The position numbers and the translations under genes were made by a program. Shown in pieces: positions 35,964 through 45,200 of a DNA stretch of 47,337 bases; the first letter of the stretch is position 1; every line of letters begins with the position of its first letter. The stretch is from the NCBI GenBank assembly GCA_014238335.1, contig JABABI010000054.1, positions 1-47,337 on the forward strand, in the 5' to 3' direction. The DNA comes from Fuerstiella sp. (lineage in GTDB: Bacteria; Planctomycetota; Planctomycetia; Planctomycetales; Planctomycetaceae). The notes under the pieces were generated by a model that was given only the letters and a program-made list of their open reading frames with translations, was not told where the DNA came from and made no database searches.

Positions 35964-38657
35964 ATGCAGCCGCTGAACCCCGATGCAATCGAGGCCATGA
36001 ATGGACCCGTGGAATTGGACAAGCGATGTCTTGTTCGATCCAGAGGGCCGCTGACACTGTGCATCACTGCACTCGTGTTGGCACCAGCGTTTGCGGTTGC
36101 TCAGGATCAGTTCCGGGCAACTGCATCAGAATCATCTCTGGACTGGCAGTCACTCCCGGATCTGCCCGACGAACTGGGTGTTGCCGGACCATTCGCCGGC
36201 GTGCACAACGACGCTCTGATCGTTGCCGGTGGCGCTAACTTTCCCCGGCCTGTCTGGGATAACGACAAGATCTGGCACGACGCGATTCATGTGTTGACGA
36301 AGGTGACGGGCGGCTACGCATGGAAGAGTGAAGGAAAACTATCCCGTCCAGTTGGCTATGGAACTGCCGTTTCCACCGCCGACGGCGTCATCTGCATTGG
36401 CGGGAATGATGGTATTGGTACTTTTGCCGAAGTCTTTGCACTTCGCTGGGACGCAGAGGCTCAGCGGGTAACGCAGGTTGAGTATCCTTCACTGCCACAG
36501 CCATGTGCTTACGGGCAGGCAGTCCTTGTTGGCAACGTGGTCTATGTCGCAGGTGGTCAGAGCGACAGCGGTCTTGAATCTGCGATGAACAATTTCTGGT
36601 CGCTGGACCTCTCCCAGAAGCCTGACGCCAGCGATGCAGACTCGAATTTCAGCACATTTACCTGGCAGACGTTAAATGCGTGGCCCGGCGTTCCTCGAGC
36701 CTTCAACATTACAGCAGGGCAGCACAATGGCTACGAGGATTGCGTATATGTCATGAGCGGTCGGCGGCAGGACGGGGGCAACGTTGGCTTTCTGACGGAC
36801 GTGTGGGAATTCAGTCCGAAATCCGGTCAATGGCGGCAGCGTGCTGACGTGCCGCGGCCTGTACTGGCCGGAACGGGGATTGGATTCGGCCACAGTCATA
36901 TATTCGTACTCGGCGGCGACGACGGCTCTTTATTCTTCGAATCCGATAAACTCAGACATCAGCATCCCGGCTTTCCGAAGGAATCGTTGGCCTATCACAC
37001 GATCACGAACACCTGGGCGTCAACCGGCACCATGCCGCAAAATCACGTTACGACAGTGCCGGTGCTTTGGAACGACCGCATGGTCATCGCCAGTGGAGAA
37101 ATTCGACCTCGCGTGCGATCGCCTGCTGTCTGGAGCATTGCTCCGATTGCTCAGAAACGCGGTTTCGGGACCGTGAACTATTGCGTGCTGTTCGCTTACC
37201 TGCTGGCCATGGTGGGCGTCGGCGTTTTCTTCGCTCGCCGGAACAGGAATACCGATGACTACTTTCGGGGCGGAATGCACATTCCCTGGTGGGCAGCCGG
37301 TTGCAGCATCTTCGCAACCATGCTCAGCTCGCTGACGTTCACAGGGATACCGTCCAAGGCGTTCGCTCAGGACTGGGTGTATGCCGTGGGCAATTTCATG
37401 ATTCCCGTGGTGGCTGTCATTGGCGTCTATGTTGCCCTGCCCTTTTACCGGCGCATTGATGCGACAAGTGCTTATGAATACCTTGAAAAGCGTTTCAGTC
37501 GCAGCGTGAGGCTATTTGGAAGCGCCAGCTTTACGTTCTACCACGTCTTCCGAATGGCCGTCGTCATGTCTCTGACCGGGCTGGCGCTTTCTGTCGCCAC
37601 ACCTTTGACGCCGCAAGAGTCTGTGCTGCTGATGGGAGTCCTGAGCATCAGCTACTGCACCATGGGCGGAATCGAAGCCGTGATCTGGACCGACACCATT
37701 CAGACCGTCGTTCTGCTCGGAGGTGGACTGCTGGCGCTCATCCTTCTGATCGAGGGCAGCGACGGTGGATTCGCCGGCTCTCTGGTCGCCGCTCAGAACG
37801 GAGAAAAATTCCGGATGGCGAACTTCCACTGGGATGCAACGAACGCACAACTTGCAGTCTGGGTCGTTGTGATCGGAGCGCTGGGGCAGAATATTTCGGC
37901 CTACACGGCCGACCAGGCGGTGGTGCAACGCTACATGACCACGAAGGATCAGACGCTTGCCGCTCGATCCATCTGGACAAATGCCGTGATGACAATTCCT
38001 GCCACCTTGCTGTTTTTTGGCATCGGAACCGCATTGTTCGCGTTTTACCAATCACACCCGGAGAAGCTGGATCCCACGATCACGACCGATCAGATTTTCC
38101 CACTGTTCATCGCCAACGAAATGCCGATCGGCGTCTCCGGTTTGATTGTGGCTGGCATCTTTTCCGCCGCCCAATCGACGGTCTCCACCAGCATGAATTC
38201 AACTGCTACCACCATCGTTACCGACTTTATGCGTCCATTCAATGCGTGCCGCACCGAACAGAGTTATCTGAATGCCGCGCGCGTGATCACGCTCGTCATG
38301 GGTATCGTCGGAACGCTGTTCGGACTGATTTTTGTGGATCCGGAAATTAAGTCATTATTCGATACCTTCATCAAGGTGATCGGATTGTTCATGGGCGTCC
38401 TTGGTGGACTATTCGTGCTTGGAGTGCTCACACGTCAAGCGAATGCCTGCGGCGCTCTGACGGGCGCATTCGTGGGGGCGATGGCGATGTTGCTGCTGTG
38501 GAGATTTACGAAGGTTAATGGATACCTGTATACCGTCAGCGGCATCGTGACCTGCGTTGTCGTCGGCTACGTTACCAGCCTCATCTGCGGCGGGCAGGAC
38601 CGTGACCTCAGTGGCCTGACCATCTTCACGAGTGCAGATGCACCACCAGCAGAGTAA
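35964..38657 (+). CDS. Fusion of kelch mutarotase (NanM-like) and sodium:solute symporter
   Basis: This 897-residue polypeptide has two halves. After a signal/membrane segment (LTLCITALVLAPAFAVAQ) comes a kelch beta-propeller at about 45-390 with repeats such as DALIVAGGANFP, GVICIGGNDG, NVVYVAGGQSD, CVYVMSGRRQD and IFVLGGDDG. This is the pattern of N-acetylneuraminate epimerase and cyclically permuted mutarotases. From about residue 405 there is an SSS-family symporter of about 13 helices with an FARRNRNTDDYFRGG start and GGIEAVIWTDTIQT. It should interconvert sialic-acid anomers outside the membrane and import them with sodium. An alternative ATG at 35997 has GAGG close upstream. Such fusions are known in planctomycetes. 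Confidence 0.88.
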   Translation: MQPLNPDAIEAMNGPVELDKRCLVRSRGPLTLCITALVLAPAFAVAQDQFRATASESSLDWQSLPDLPDELGVAGPFAGVHNDALIVAGGANFPRPVWDNDKIWHDAIHVLTKVTGGYAWKSEGKLSRPVGYGTAVSTADGVICIGGNDGIGTFAEVFALRWDAEAQRVTQVEYPSLPQPCAYGQAVLVGNVVYVAGGQSDSGLESAMNNFWSLDLSQKPDASDADSNFSTFTWQTLNAWPGVPRAFNITAGQHNGYEDCVYVMSGRRQDGGNVGFLTDVWEFSPKSGQWRQRADVPRPVLAGTGIGFGHSHIFVLGGDDGSLFFESDKLRHQHPGFPKESLAYHTITNTWASTGTMPQNHVTTVPVLWNDRMVIASGEIRPRVRSPAVWSIAPIAQKRGFGTVNYCVLFAYLLAMVGVGVFFARRNRNTDDYFRGGMHIPWWAAGCSIFATMLSSLTFTGIPSKAFAQDWVYAVGNFMIPVVAVIGVYVALPFYRRIDATSAYEYLEKRFSRSVRLFGSASFTFYHVFRMAVVMSLTGLALSVATPLTPQESVLLMGVLSISYCTMGGIEAVIWTDTIQTVVLLGGGLLALILLIEGSDGGFAGSLVAAQNGEKFRMANFHWDATNAQLAVWVVVIGALGQNISAYTADQAVVQRYMTTKDQTLAARSIWTNAVMTIPATLLFFGIGTALFAFYQSHPEKLDPTITTDQIFPLFIANEMPIGVSGLIVAGIFSAAQSTVSTSMNSTATTIVTDFMRPFNACRTEQSYLNAARVITLVMGIVGTLFGLIFVDPEIKSLFDTFIKVIGLFMGVLGGLFVLGVLTRQANACGALTGAFVGAMAMLLLWRFTKVNGYLYTVSGIVTCVVVGYVTSLICGGQDRDLSGLTIFTSADAPPAE

Positions 38658-39071
38658 CAGTGTCTTAAACAGTCCAGTGCGAAGCGCCGGCTGCAAGCAG
38701 CGCAGTGACAACAACGTCTTCATTCTGTGCCTCGAATTTCTGAACGTTGAAGAACATGTCTACGGCGCATTTGCCGTGAGCATTATCTATGGGCTGATCG
38801 AAAACGAGTGCCGCCGAATACGGCAATACCCCGCTCCAAACGGGCCATATGACACGGCAGAAGCACCGAAGCGGTTGAGTACAAAGAGTGACAGGAAAGG
38901 TGCCATCAGCGCGACTGCCGTGGCCCCGAAATCCTACGACAGCCTGCCAATGTAACGTTAGATGGATCTGTCTGCTCTCTCTGTTCTCCAATTTGCTCCT
39001 GGAGAGACTGCCATCAGGCTGAGGCCATGGCGGTTCTCATTCGCAGTCGCCTTAATGACTGTGCGCCTCCG
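38658..39071. other. Spacer with a possible gene fragment
   Basis: No intact gene. A minus-strand frame at 38991-38665 ends in protein-like sequence (FDQPIDNAHGKCAVDMFF, then VVVTALL) that loosely resembles the C-terminus of LacI-type or sugar-binding proteins. The upstream part of the frame is not convincing. It may be a relic. Confidence 0.3.
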
Positions 39072-41201
39072 TCACGTTAATTCGCTAAGAGAGTTTGGGG
39101 CGGCGAGGCTTCTAATTTCCTCACCGCTCGGGGTCTTTTTGTCCGGACCACCGTTGGTTAGAAACGCACCATACGGTTGTGAAACGATAAACGCGGCCGA
39201 CGTCAGTGTACCGACGCGAGTGTTACCATGATGCTCGAAGCCGCCAATCCAGAAATCTCCGCTGTGACCACTTTCCACTCCAGCGCAGCGCCACGGTATC
39301 TCCCTTGATTGGCTGGCCGTCGAAGGCATTGCCGGTCGCTGTCCAGTCTGCCAGCGTTCCGGATTCGAAGTCAAGATTCAGTTCGCGACCGTCCATCGAC
39401 CGGGGCTTAAAGCCTTCCGCCTGCGCAGTTGTCGCGGAGGAAGGTTGAGGGGCAGGCATTCCGGCCACAAAAGTCCCGTCGGATTGTCTGACCCGAAGAG
39501 AGTCAAGCACAAACATGAAGGACTTCTTCGCCTGCGGATTAATACCCACCATGTGCACCGTCGACGTGTGTTTGCTGCCCTTCACGGCAATTCCGGGAAA
39601 GGAAAGCACGCCGGTCGTAACCACGTCGGCATGGAACAGATCAAGCGGATCGCCCAGTGGCTGCTCGTCGAGTGACAACTGGACGATGCCATAGTCTCTT
39701 GCAATCGTCAGGACGACGTCGATACCAACGGTTCCGTTAAAGGGCGGCAGGTCGAGCGTCAGCTTTTCCCCAACGCGGCCGCCGGTCCACCACAGCTGTG
39801 ACTTGTTGCTCCATTTGTCGCCCCGGAACTTGCTCATGTCCTGTGGGACTGCCCGGCCGGCTGTTGCACGGCCCTGTAGCGATTTCCCTTCGATTCCCCT
39901 TCGATGGCCCCGGTCGCTTTGCCGCTCTTCGCGTCAATCTCAGACTTGGGGCCACGCGAGGCCTTTGTACCCTTTAGAGACGGAAGCTTTTCGCCTTCAT
40001 AACCTTTGGGCTGAGCGCCCTGCCACTCTGCCTGTGAGACGGACTTAATCCTGTGAGTCAGAACGTGTACCCCCTTCATCCCTCCCACAACGATGTCAGG
40101 CAATCCGTCGGAGTTAATGTCGACCACTGACAGTTGACGACCGATACCCGCTTCGCTGTCAGCCCTCTGAGGAATCCAGTCGACTCCGCCCGTGTTTCGG
40201 ACTAGTTTGAACCAGTACGTCACGGCACCCGAATCCCACATCGGACTTTGCTTATGATGTGACCAGTACGTCTTTCCCGTCACAATGTCCTTCAGTCCGT
40301 CGCCGTCCATGTCAGTCAGATTCACCGAATGAAGCTCGCTGAACAAAATTCCGTACTTGTTCTCAGACGGGTGCGATCCCATAATCAGGTGGTGCCTGAA
40401 CGCCATTTCGTCTCCATCAACAACCTGTTCATACCAGCCAAGCCCAAATTCATGAGCGGCGTGACTGGTGATAATGTCGTTGTCGCCATCCCCATCGACA
40501 TCGTAGACATGCATCTCTGCGCCACCATAGGCATTGCTGAACGAAGTTTCGTGCAGCAACCATCGTGAACTGTCTGCGTCTTTCGCCGGTTGTTCGAACC
40601 AGCCCCTGGATTGAATGACGTCCATCCGTCCATCGCCGTTTACTTCGCCGATCCCCAGACCATGACCAAACCTCGGAGCCGCGATCCGATCTGAGATGGG
40701 ATGGAATGCCCATGTCGCGAATGGTTTGTCCCAGTTGACGGTTGCAAACCCGAAGAATCCGTCCCGCGTGCAGACGAGCTCCGGGCGCTCGTCGCCAAAA
40801 ATATTGATCAGCTGCGGAGACTCGTTCGACACCCAGTCGAAGACCTGGTGCTTCTTCCAGTGGGAATCGAATCCATCGGCTTTCGGATTTTCATAAACAT
40901 ACGCCGGCGTACCAGGGAACCCGACCACGAAGACGTCGTTCCAGCCGTCGCTGTTAAAGTCGTGCAGCCAGGAGAACAAATGGTCGGCGTAAAGGTTGGT
41001 GTCCTGCGGTACAGGATCGTAGATTTCGTGTTTCGTTTTGTACTCCGGCCCTGCGAACCAGTATGGACCATAAACAACGTCAGCTACGTCGTCGCCATTC
41101 ACGTCGACCGCGCTGGCACCTTCTGAAAAATAGACGTCCGTTAGTTGCTGACGCTCAAACGTGTGTAACTTCTGTTCATCAGCGACTGAAGTTCCGTAGA
41201 T
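39072..41201 (-). pseudogene. VCBS/planctomycete surface-protein gene with several lesions
   Basis: Coherent coding sequence runs leftward through three frames. The first (to 39834) opens without any ATG/GTG/TTG before the conserved HTFERQQL..YFSEGASAVDVNGDD motif. The only in-frame GTG (41102) would discard that motif, so the start and signal peptide appear lost. It then has FG-GAP loops such as DVDGDGDND and DINSDGLPD. An 11-bp tandem duplication (39883-39904) causes a -1-type shift; without it the frame runs on into MSKFRGDKW...WWTGGRVGEKL. A second shift near 39280 moves the C-terminus into a third frame (SGHSGDFWIGGFEHHG...GTLTSAAF). The family normally continues beyond this point. Function is unknown. 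Confidence 0.75.
39883..39904. repeat. 11-bp imperfect tandem duplication causing a frameshift
   Basis: On the plus strand TTTCCCTTCGA (39883-39893) is followed by TTCCCCTTCGA (39894-39904), one mismatch apart. Removing one unit fuses the reading frame ending at 39834 to the one starting at 39837. This is the clearest single lesion in the pseudogene. Confidence 0.85.
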
Positions 41202-41520
41202 TTAGTGGGCGCTGTTAACAGTTGTATGAGACAGCCATTCTGTCTCGAGAATTTCCCGCCTTCTATACGTGTTGTTCGTAAGACGCTCCTCGGTGAGCCA
41301 AAATAAACTATCCGTTGGCGGACACAGATCAGCAGGCGGTCAATCACGCAAGCAGCGCCAAAAAAAACACGCAACGTCAGCTCCAGTAACCGATGGGCGA
41401 GAAAACAGTCCGGGTGACCGAGGCTGGGCGAAGAAGACCGTGGACCTCACTGGTCCACCGGGGTCGCAATTCTTGGCACCTCCGACCAATCCGCTGCAAT
41501 CGACGATGACAAAACTGCAT
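41202..41520. other. 319-bp spacer
   Basis: Nothing convincing is seen here. The short minus-strand frame at 41374-41141 overlaps the pseudogene start and has no recognisable motif. Confidence 0.5.
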
Positions 41521-42906
41521 CTAGCTTCCGGAGATACAGAACAGATGTTCCGCGCCGCGAATGTACAACTCGCTGTCCACGGGTGCCGGCGTCGCGTCGA
41601 CCGTTTCTCCCACAGAATTTGTCGCCACAATTTCAAGCGTGACAGAGTCTTTGATGACCACCGTGGTGCCGTTGCGGCTGGTCAAAAAAACATGACCATC
41701 AGCGGCGATCGGGGATGCATAAATTGTGTCCAGACCCGCCAGTCTTTCCGGGCCGAAGTGCGGTTTTCCGGTGGCGGCATCGACGCACGTGAGCACACCC
41801 AGCTTGGCCTTGTGAAAGTACAGCCTTCCAGATGAAAGCAATGGAGACGCAATGTCCGGCGTATCCCGATCCATCCTCCAGATAACACTATCCGTTCCTT
41901 CAATGTTCCCATGTCCGTTTGGTCGAAACGCCGCCAGGAAAGAACCTTTGTGGCCACTACCAATGTAGACGAGTCCGCCGTCTGCTACGGCCGACGCAAC
42001 TGGTCGTTCTGTTTGCCCGCCGCACCTCCAGAGCTCTTTGCCCGTTTCCACATCATAGGACCGGGCATTGGTCTGTCCGTTCATGACGATCTGCTGCCTG
42101 CCATCGTGTTCAATGATCAGAGGCGTCGCCCAGCAGGTGGGTTCATCGCGTTCGCGCCTCCAGATGGTTTTGCCCGTGGCCTTGTCGAGCGCGGAGATGG
42201 ACGACTGTCCCTCGTGATCCCACGGCACGATGATCTTGTCATCCACCAGTGTCGGTGAACTGCCTTCGCCAAAACTGTTTCGGGTCTGCATTTTTCCGAG
42301 ATTGTCTCGTTTCCATACCAACTCACCATCCATCGTGTAACAGTACAATCCGCGTGAACCAAAAGACGCGTAGAGATGCTGACCGTCGCTGCATGGGGAA
42401 GCTGCCGCAAAATTATTGGTTGAGTGTGTGCCCTCGTGAGGTTTCGCCTCGACAGCGACCTGCTTCCACAGTTGTTTTCCTGTGGCACGGTTAAAACAGA
42501 ATACTGTGAAATTCAGCAACTGAAGCGGCGAATTACCTCGTCCGGCACGGCTTCTGCTGCGGCTGCGTCCCTGGTTTTTTTTCTGACGATCGGACTGCTG
42601 ATTCGGCACCGGCAAAGCTGCGGCCGGAAGCGCGGCAGTGACTCGTTCAGTCGCCCCGGGGACTCCTGAGACTACGTAAACCTTGTCTTCCCAGATGACC
42701 GGCGACCCTGACCCCTGACCGGGAATTCTGACTTTCCACTTAACGTTCTTTGTGCTGCTCCATTCCGTCGGAGGAGTCGCATTGTTGGACACGCCGTTGC
42801 CGTTGTCGCCGCGCCAGTGACCCCAATTGTCAGCTAACGCAGGTGGGCCACAGCTCAGAATGAATGTCAGGGTCAGCAATGGACAGTTTCGCACGCTTGT
42901 CTCCAT
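41521..42906 (-). CDS. PQQ-like beta-propeller secreted protein
   Basis: This 461-residue protein has a signal peptide (LTLTFILSCGPPALA) followed by WGHWRGDNGNGVS, a standard opening of planctomycete PQQ-like proteins. It then has propeller blades with Trp-rich repeats such as ATGKQLWKQV, MDGELVWKRD, ATGKTIWRRE and ETGKELWRCG. A basic low-complexity insert (RSRSRSRAGRG near residue 115) interrupts the second blade. The fold binds PQQ in dehydrogenases, but the acidic/Cys ring needed for catalysis is not evident, so a structural or binding role is as likely. It lies upstream of a pseudogene and downstream of the DUF1501 gene, all leftward. Confidence 0.88.
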   Translation of the reverse strand: METSVRNCPLLTLTFILSCGPPALADNWGHWRGDNGNGVSNNATPPTEWSSTKNVKWKVRIPGQGSGSPVIWEDKVYVVSGVPGATERVTAALPAAALPVPNQQSDRQKKNQGRSRSRSRAGRGNSPLQLLNFTVFCFNRATGKQLWKQVAVEAKPHEGTHSTNNFAAASPCSDGQHLYASFGSRGLYCYTMDGELVWKRDNLGKMQTRNSFGEGSSPTLVDDKIIVPWDHEGQSSISALDKATGKTIWRRERDEPTCWATPLIIEHDGRQQIVMNGQTNARSYDVETGKELWRCGGQTERPVASAVADGGLVYIGSGHKGSFLAAFRPNGHGNIEGTDSVIWRMDRDTPDIASPLLSSGRLYFHKAKLGVLTCVDAATGKPHFGPERLAGLDTIYASPIAADGHVFLTSRNGTTVVIKDSVTLEIVATNSVGETVDATPAPVDSELYIRGAEHLFCISGS

Positions 42907-43408
42907 TGTCGAAAGATGGTTGAGTGCAGGCGCTTGGCCAGAACAGCATCAGAACAATATGCCGTCCGGAAGCTTAACGAAGTGACTGGCCGAAGCGAAC
43001 CGGGACATCGCAGGAAAAACTACCGGCCGCTTCGTATTTCGGTCTTTCATGGCCGAACGTGCAAATGGCATGGATGCTGCGTCGATTCAAGTCTGCGCGA
43101 GCGGTTCGTGCAGCACGAAACGCCCCGAATATTTTCACGGTGACGTTCTGGCGATCGGCAGGGGACCGGACCATATGGCCGTATTCGGTCCGCAGTACTT
43201 GTTTACGAACGGCTTTTTTCCGGCTGGCATACCAGATGCGGAATGAGCCATCGCTGTTGCGCAGCAGAGTCGTGGTCAGGATTGAATGATTACCGTCGGA
43301 GAATTTGAACACCGCATAAGAAGCGGATCGCACGGTGTCTGCGACCCCGCACCCTCCCATTGACGGACGCCATCTCCTCGGACTTACTTTCTGCGGGCAG
43401 GACCACCG
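42907..43408. other. 502-bp spacer with an open minus-strand frame
   Basis: A minus-strand frame is open from 43360 to 42974 and includes YAVFKFSDGNHSI and NSDGSFRIWYASRKKAV, which look protein-like. It has no ribosome-binding site, no recognisable family, and its C-terminal half is Arg-rich. It could be a relic of a gene once lying between the DUF1501 and PQQ-like genes. Confidence 0.35.
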
Positions 43409-44782
43409 TCAGATGATCTCATGAATGGGCTCGATTCCCTGATCGACCAGGTACCGCGGTACGCCGCTCAGATCAAACACGCGTGTGCCGTTCAGGTCCA
43501 GTCCCACGTTCTGATACAACGTGGCAAATACCTCCTGAAACTTAACCGGCCGTTTCTCCGCGTATTCACCCGCGGCATTTGTCGCCCCCACGACCTGGCC
43601 GGTTCGCATTCCGCCACCTGCCATCATCGCACAGGAAACACGTGGCCAGTGGTCGCGACTGGAACGTGCGTTGATCTTAGGAGTTCGACCGAACTCTCCC
43701 CAGACGACCACAGACACGTCTTTGTCCAGACCACGTTCGTGCAGATCACTGATCAGTGCCGAGAGGCCCTGATCCAGCAACGGGAACTCCTGACGCGAAC
43801 GTGGGAAATTCATTCCGTCGCCGCCGTGCCAGTCCCAGCGACTGTAGTTCAACGAAACAAACCGAGCACCAGCCTCCACCAGTCGTCGCGCGATGCAGAA
43901 ATTTTCGATCATCTTTGGCGCGCCGTCGCGCTGAAACTTCTCGACACTTTGGCCGTATCGAGCCACGACCTTCGGATCCTCCTTCGACAGATCAATAGCA
44001 TCTGCGAGCTTTGAATCTGTCAGTATTCCCATCGCCTGTTGTTCATAGACATCCATGCTGGCCATCATGCCGCTTGAATCCACGTTCCTCTTAAAGTGAT
44101 CCAGTGAGTGCCGCAGACTGCGTCGATCCTGTAAGCGTTCCAGGGTAATGCCCTGTAGCACCATGTTGTCAGCGGAACTTCGCGCCTTGTTACCCACCAT
44201 GTTGAACGGGGAATGGGAGGTCCCCAGGAATCCGCCGGCACCCGGCTCACCCCAGGTGCGGTTGCCAGTCTTGTACATCAACGCGACATGCGCCGGAACA
44301 GCCTGGTTCACCTGTCCCTGCAGCCCGGACACCCAAGCTCCCCCTGACGGCCAGCCACCCGGAGGTGCGGGACTTCCGAAACGACGTCCCGTCATGCACT
44401 GATATGCATCGTGGCGACCATCTGCGTCCGAGATGGAACGTATCGGAATGAACTTGTCCATCATGGACGCCATTCGCGGAAACAGCTCGCAAATCTCGAT
44501 GCCCGGAACGTTCGTTGCAATCGGGTTGAATTCTCCTCTAATTTCCTTGGGCGCGTTTGGCTTCGGATCCCACAAATCGATATGCGACGGTCCACCCGGC
44601 AAATAAATGTTGATGATCGCCTTATGTGAACTGCCTGTTTCTGCATCAGCTTCCGCACGCAGCGCCTGTGGCAGCCCCAGACCTCCCAGTGCCATGCCAC
44701 CAACCTTCAGGAAATTGCGCCGAGAAACCCCGTCACATAACCTGTTCGAACGCCCGGTTGATCGTCCGTAAATCGTCAGCAT
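43409..44782 (-). CDS. DUF1501 family Tat-exported protein
   Basis: This 457-residue protein has a twin-arginine signal (SRRNFLKVGG near residue 20, then GMALGGLGLPQALRA). The DUF1501 landmarks are IYLPGGPSHIDLWDPKPNAP-KEIRGEF, FIPIRSI, DQGLSALISDLHERG and VWGEFGRTP, with a C-terminal NVGLDLNGTRVFDLSG. It shares the fold and likely export route with the protein at 4065 but is clearly a different paralogue (QVNQAVPAHVALMYKT loop, longer insert). The ATG at 44782 is preferred to 44848 because GGGGAG lies about ten bases upstream and the Tat motif then sits at the usual distance. It is divergent to the sulfatase gene. Confidence 0.9.
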   Translation of the reverse strand: MLTIYGRSTGRSNRLCDGVSRRNFLKVGGMALGGLGLPQALRAEADAETGSSHKAIINIYLPGGPSHIDLWDPKPNAPKEIRGEFNPIATNVPGIEICELFPRMASMMDKFIPIRSISDADGRHDAYQCMTGRRFGSPAPPGGWPSGGAWVSGLQGQVNQAVPAHVALMYKTGNRTWGEPGAGGFLGTSHSPFNMVGNKARSSADNMVLQGITLERLQDRRSLRHSLDHFKRNVDSSGMMASMDVYEQQAMGILTDSKLADAIDLSKEDPKVVARYGQSVEKFQRDGAPKMIENFCIARRLVEAGARFVSLNYSRWDWHGGDGMNFPRSRQEFPLLDQGLSALISDLHERGLDKDVSVVVWGEFGRTPKINARSSRDHWPRVSCAMMAGGGMRTGQVVGATNAAGEYAEKRPVKFQEVFATLYQNVGLDLNGTRVFDLSGVPRYLVDQGIEPIHEII

Positions 44783-45200
44783 CGAAAGCAACTCCCCAGC
44801 AGGAAAGAACACATCGCCAGCTAAACTGATTGTAGCCGAGGAAGACACCGCAGGTCAATTCGTTCATGTTAAACAGGTCTTCCGAATGCGGTGCTTAGTT
44901 GATTGTCGGTTACCAGGTGTCGGCAGACCCGACGCAAACCGCAATTCCGTTGCAGTGCCAGGAACTGGAAAACTCATAAACGATTACTCAGGTGGTAACG
45001 TCGAACGAGTTGGCGGGTCCTATATATCACGGGCCTGCCTGCTCAATTTCTCGCAGCGCAATCGGTTGCAGCAGCAGCAACAGTGAAACTTAGGCCGTCT
45101 CGAAAATCGAAGTGGCAAGCTGTCGAATAATGCTTGATACACGCCCTGAAACAGACAAGATTATCTTCGTTCGAAAATAAACAAAACAGGGAGAATCGTC
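44783..45200. promoter_or_regulatory. Divergent intergenic region before the sulfatase
   Basis: This 418-bp region must hold the promoters of the leftward DUF1501 gene and the rightward sulfatase gene. Its first 66 bp are an in-frame upstream extension of the DUF1501 frame, judged non-coding. AGGGAGA at 45188-45194 is a strong ribosome-binding site for the sulfatase. Confidence 0.5.

Noticed and set aside
37512..38051. Minus-strand frame of 179 codons inside the symporter gene.
   Set aside because: Antisense shadow of membrane-protein codons; His/Arg/Gln-rich with no motif.
38665..38991. Minus-strand frame with a LacI-like tail.
   Set aside because: Only the last 45 residues look protein-like and the similarity is too loose to annotate as a gene.
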